Position numbers and translations under genes: made by a program
The notes under the pieces: model-generated
What the model was told of the DNA's origin: nothing
Seen by the model: the letters and a program-made list of their open reading frames with translations, nothing else
The model's database searches: none
Assembly (NCBI GenBank): GCA_964613055.1
Contig: CAZTGD010000025.1
Coordinates: 1-27,017, forward strand
Length of the DNA stretch: 27,017 bases
Reading direction: 5' to 3'
Source of the DNA: JAXGMQ01 sp964613055
GTDB lineage: Bacteria; Caldisericota; Caldisericia; JAAYUI01
In this document: piece by piece, positions 23,880 to 27,017 of the stretch
Position numbering within the stretch: the first letter of the stretch is position 1
Layout: each line of letters opens with the position of its first letter

Positions 23880-26720
23880 ATGAGAAGAAAAGTGCTATTA
23901 GTTTTACTATCTGTGGTTTTGATGGTTGGGCTATGCTTATTCCCTATCAATGCGAATTCAGAATGCGATTCTTGGTCATCCTTCATGGCTGGAGGAGACA
24001 GATCATCAAGTAGCAGTTGTGTCATTGATCCTATTGATCCCAATTTTGGTTTGATCTGGAAACAAAAAGTTGGTCATAACATAAGGGATTCACAACCTGT
24101 TGTCTATGATAATAAGGTGTTTATATGTACCAGACCATACGCTTTTGATGAAGATGCGGAGGATGTGACAGATGTATCACAAACTAATGTTAATACATCT
24201 GGTATTGTGTGTCTGGATGCTAACACTGGTGAGGTTTTATGGGAAAACAATCTTTCGGGTTGGGGATCAACTGCTACTCCCACTATTGATTCAAAAAGGA
24301 ATTCAGTAATTGTTGGTTCTTCCCTAAAACCTGAATCAAATAGATTTGAGACTGATGAATCTGGAATTTACTGTGTAGACTGTAATAATGGTATTACTAA
24401 TTGGTATCATAAGAGTCCAAGGAATTGTTATGCAAATGGTATTATTAGCGACAACAAATATTACATTGGTACCAATAGTGATAAAGGTTTTATCTGCCTT
24501 AACGCAAAAGATGGTCATCTTCAATGGTCAAAGTATCCCGATGGATACTTCTATCGCAATTCTCCGTGTATCATTGATGACAGATTGTTCTGTTTTACCT
24601 ATTATGGTGATATAAACGCAATTAACAAAAGTGGTTTTATAAAATGGGAGAATAAGGATCTCAGCGAAGGCTTAGTATACGAAATTACCCCATCCGTGTG
24701 GGACAAAAAATTACTGGTTCCATCAAGGAATGGTAGTATTCACTGCTTAGATGTCGATGGCAATCCTCAGTGGACAATCATTCTTATGGATAATAATGGT
24801 AAGGTTGATGAGATATCTCCTTGTGCTGTTCATAATAATCTAATCTACACAACGGTAACTGATTTATTTATTGACAAAAAATCAAATCTTAGGTATCTGG
24901 AATCGATAAAGCTTTTCTGTGTTGAACCAATGGCTGAAAACCCTGTTATATGGGAAAGAGAAATTCAATCGATGATGTTCGATGCCCCCGTGCTTGCAGG
25001 TAATCATCTATTCTACACTCGTATGATTAGAAGTTTGGGATCTATTATAATGGGCGGTCCCTATGTTTATGTCTTAAATGCTGAAAACGGTTCTGATGTG
25101 ACCAGACTGGACACTGAAGGTGAAATAAGTACCTCACCTTCAATCGGTAATCAGAAGGTTTATGTAGGTCTCGCTTCAGGGGAAGTAGCGTGTTTTGGAG
25201 TTTATCCTATAGCACCTGCAAACGTTGATTTCGGTGATTGTTATCTTCAAGCTGATATAACATTAACACTCAGAATCAAGAACATATTTGAAGAGGAGGA
25301 TCCTCTTCCACTCAAGGTTAATGAGAATTCTTCATGGTTTGAGATTACTGAATCTACAAAGGATATGCTATTTAGAAGGGAATACTCTGATATTACAATA
25401 AGTACTATCCCCGAACAAATTTCAAAACTTCCACACCATTACAATGATTATGTCAACATCAGTATTGGTACGCACAAATATAAGGTGCCTGTAAGTCTTA
25501 ATACTATTTATCCGGATAAGGTTTACTTATCTCCAACAGATGCTAATTGTCAAATTGGTGATACAATACAATTCACTGCTAGACCTATGGGAGCAGATGC
25601 TGAAAGACTTTCAGGATACACATTTGAATGGGATGTGAGTAACCGTCAGGTTGGAATGGTAGACCAAAACGGTTTGTTCACCTCTATTGAAACAGGTAAT
25701 ACATTAGTAAGAGCATATATAAAACCTAAACCAAGGGAGACCGATCTCATTGGTTCTGCAGAAGTAACAGTTGTAAACGCTTTGCCTCCCAAGGTTGCTG
25801 ATGTAGTCAATTTCGGTAAGGTGAACCTTTTTGAAGAAAACATTACTAATCTAACTATTGAGAACTGTTCCAACTCATCTAAAACCTTCTACTTTACAGC
25901 ATACGAAACATGGTACAGATTGAGTGAAAACAGTGTTACCATACCTGAAAATAGCTCAAAAACAGTCACTATTACATTAGACAACAAACGATTTAAACCC
26001 GGCGAGAAAAAAGTAGGTGATCTTAAAGTTGCATGGAGCAACAATTCAAAAACAGTTACGATCATTGCTCAAGCCCAAATCGATTCAACGCCCCCAGTAA
26101 TAATACTTGACGAAATAGATGAAGTCATCGACAAGTTAAATATTATCATCCATGGTGAAGTGAATGAAAAATGTGAGCTATTTGTAAATGACGAATTCTA
26201 TGGTTCCTTCAATAAAACATTCGAATTAGAGCTTCTGCTTGATACGGCACCTAGTTCGAACTATTTTAAAATAATAGCAAAAGATAAAAATGGAAATACA
26301 GCCATCAAAGATATTACAATCATCAATAATCACATGCTTACGATAAAGTCAACTATAGAGAACAAAATTATGTATGTTGATGGTACCTTATTAGAGCTTG
26401 ATGTCCCTCCTATAATAATCTCTGGAAGGACAATGGTACCATTTAGAGCTATTGCGGAGGCCTTTGAAGCAAATGTTAGTTGGGATGCAGGTACTAAAAC
26501 CGTGAGTATTATTCTCGGAGATATAGTTATCCAACTGACCATTGGCAATACAACAGCAATTATCTCAGGGAGTTCGATTAAGGTTGACCCTCCTGCTCAG
26601 ATAGTGAATGGCAGAACGATGGTACCACTTAGATTTGTAAGTGAATCCTTCGAAGCTGATGTAGCTTGGAATGGGGATACAAAAACCATAACAGTGACCA
26701 AACTCATAATTCCATCATAA
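23880..26720 (+). CDS. exported PQQ-like propeller, Ig/BIG2 and stalk-domain protein (946 aa)
   Basis: The ATG at 23880 is chosen because GAGAGG (23868-23873) is 6 bases upstream and it gives a clean signal peptide (MRRKVLLVLLSVVLMVGL, cleavage near INANS). The frame is also open from a GTG at 23844, 3 bases after the previous stop, which would add 12 residues. The propeller covers about 30-440 (GIVCLDANTGEVLW, IYCVDCNNGITNW, FICLNAKDGHLQW, INAINKSGFIKW, IHCLDVDGNPQW and later weaker blades). Then come an ASH/BACON-like domain (443-540), a BIG2-like domain (544-630), a second ASH-like domain (637-735), an Ig-like domain (738-815) and a stalk domain (818-946; GRTMVPFRAIAEAFEANVSW and GRTMVPLRFVSESFEADVAW). 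It has the same plan as the preceding gene minus one ASH-like domain. A tandem-duplication origin is inferred. No catalytic motif was seen. Confidence 0.9.
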   Translation: MRRKVLLVLLSVVLMVGLCLFPINANSECDSWSSFMAGGDRSSSSSCVIDPIDPNFGLIWKQKVGHNIRDSQPVVYDNKVFICTRPYAFDEDAEDVTDVSQTNVNTSGIVCLDANTGEVLWENNLSGWGSTATPTIDSKRNSVIVGSSLKPESNRFETDESGIYCVDCNNGITNWYHKSPRNCYANGIISDNKYYIGTNSDKGFICLNAKDGHLQWSKYPDGYFYRNSPCIIDDRLFCFTYYGDINAINKSGFIKWENKDLSEGLVYEITPSVWDKKLLVPSRNGSIHCLDVDGNPQWTIILMDNNGKVDEISPCAVHNNLIYTTVTDLFIDKKSNLRYLESIKLFCVEPMAENPVIWEREIQSMMFDAPVLAGNHLFYTRMIRSLGSIIMGGPYVYVLNAENGSDVTRLDTEGEISTSPSIGNQKVYVGLASGEVACFGVYPIAPANVDFGDCYLQADITLTLRIKNIFEEEDPLPLKVNENSSWFEITESTKDMLFRREYSDITISTIPEQISKLPHHYNDYVNISIGTHKYKVPVSLNTIYPDKVYLSPTDANCQIGDTIQFTARPMGADAERLSGYTFEWDVSNRQVGMVDQNGLFTSIETGNTLVRAYIKPKPRETDLIGSAEVTVVNALPPKVADVVNFGKVNLFEENITNLTIENCSNSSKTFYFTAYETWYRLSENSVTIPENSSKTVTITLDNKRFKPGEKKVGDLKVAWSNNSKTVTIIAQAQIDSTPPVIILDEIDEVIDKLNIIIHGEVNEKCELFVNDEFYGSFNKTFELELLLDTAPSSNYFKIIAKDKNGNTAIKDITIINNHMLTIKSTIENKIMYVDGTLLELDVPPIIISGRTMVPFRAIAEAFEANVSWDAGTKTVSIILGDIVIQLTIGNTTAIISGSSIKVDPPAQIVNGRTMVPLRFVSESFEADVAWNGDTKTITVTKLIIPS

Positions 26721-27017
26721 CATAATGATATCATATTTGATACTTAGAAGTTGAAGTATTATGCTCAGTTAGCATTATTATTGAAAGATGCCAATTACAG
26801 TATCATAATAAGCATATCATAACTCTATTAAAGTATTCTTTAATAGAGTTAGAATTTATACATTTAATTCGTATTCGCTATTACATATAATACAGTTAGC
26901 TACATCATGAAAACATTTTTAATAAGCATATAGGATTTGTAATTCCAGCAATATCAAGATTAGGGTCTCGACTATTTTAATGATCGCTCCCTCAACTCTT
27001 TCATCAATATAACATAA
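26721..27017. other. AT-rich non-coding end of the window
   Basis: I see no gene in these 297 bases: stops are frequent in all frames. Besides the strong hairpin at 26820-26851 there are two weak ones, ATACTT/AAGTAT (26740-26759) and ATGCT/AGCAT (26761-26775). No promoter good enough to report was found. Confidence 0.5.
26820..26851 (+). terminator. 14-bp perfect hairpin after the last gene
   Basis: TAACTCTATTAAAG (26820-26833) pairs perfectly with CTTTAATAGAGTTA (26838-26851) across a TATT loop, about 100 bases after the last stop. The stem is AT-rich and symmetrical. The downstream sequence (GAATTTATACATTT) is only moderately T-rich, so it may end transcription from either side or serve as a 3' stability element. 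Confidence 0.45.

Noticed and set aside
20742..26720. PQQ-dependent dehydrogenases or copper amine oxidases
   Set aside because: The propeller blades match the PQQ-like repeat fold, but I found no dehydrogenase active-site or PQQ-ligand pattern. The 'copper amine oxidase N' domain is a non-catalytic stalk module, and no oxidase catalytic domain is present.
26900..27017. Possible start of another gene at the right edge
   Set aside because: No open frame of meaningful length on either strand and no ribosome site; nothing can be supported.

Overview
The window is AT-rich bacterial DNA (roughly 40% GC by eye) with seven protein genes, all on the + strand. In order: one giant exported protein (112-8262), a core RNA polymerase cluster of rpoB, an EF-G-like GTPase and rpoC (8467-18722), and three exported multidomain paralogues (18922-26720). 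I see no tRNA, rRNA, CRISPR array, transposase or phage gene. Signal peptides, C-terminal copper-amine-oxidase-N-like 'stalk' domains, Ig-like/BIG2 modules and PQQ-like propellers are common in Firmicutes and in deep-branching groups such as Caldisericota, Dictyoglomota and Armatimonadota. Together with the unusual polymerase gene order and the large insertions in both polymerase subunits, this points to a poorly sampled, probably uncultured bacterial lineage. I cannot name the phylum from the sequence alone.

The polymerase cluster is the most unusual part. rpoB and rpoC are normally adjacent; here a complete EF-G2-type translational GTPase sits between them in the same direction, with gaps of 23 and 15 bases. 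The usual neighbours (rplK-A-J-L upstream; rpsL, rpsG, fusA, tuf downstream) are absent, and genes for exported proteins flank the cluster directly. A near-consensus sigma-70-type promoter lies just before rpoB, so the three genes probably form one operon. RpoB carries an insertion of about 225 residues built from about four repeats of a short alpha/beta module. RpoC carries an insertion of about 115 residues of the same kind between the ligands of its second zinc site. The EF-G-like protein keeps the P-loop, NKMD and the domain IV contact loops, but has Phe where canonical EF-G has the catalytic switch II His.

The exported genes look like one modular surface-protein family. The three downstream genes share a C-terminal plan: an ASH/BACON-like Ig domain or several, an Ig-like domain and a paired stalk domain. 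Two of them start with a PQQ-like beta-propeller and the first with an unrecognised Cys-containing domain plus FN3. The first gene has an apparent 2-bp duplication (CT) that frameshifts its last stalk half-domain. The giant 2716-residue protein has a divergent stalk-like C-terminus, at least three EF-hand/dockerin-type calcium loops, an internal repeat present about four times near its N-terminus, and about 38 cysteines. None of these four proteins has a recognisable enzyme active site; cell-surface, adhesive or structural roles are inference.
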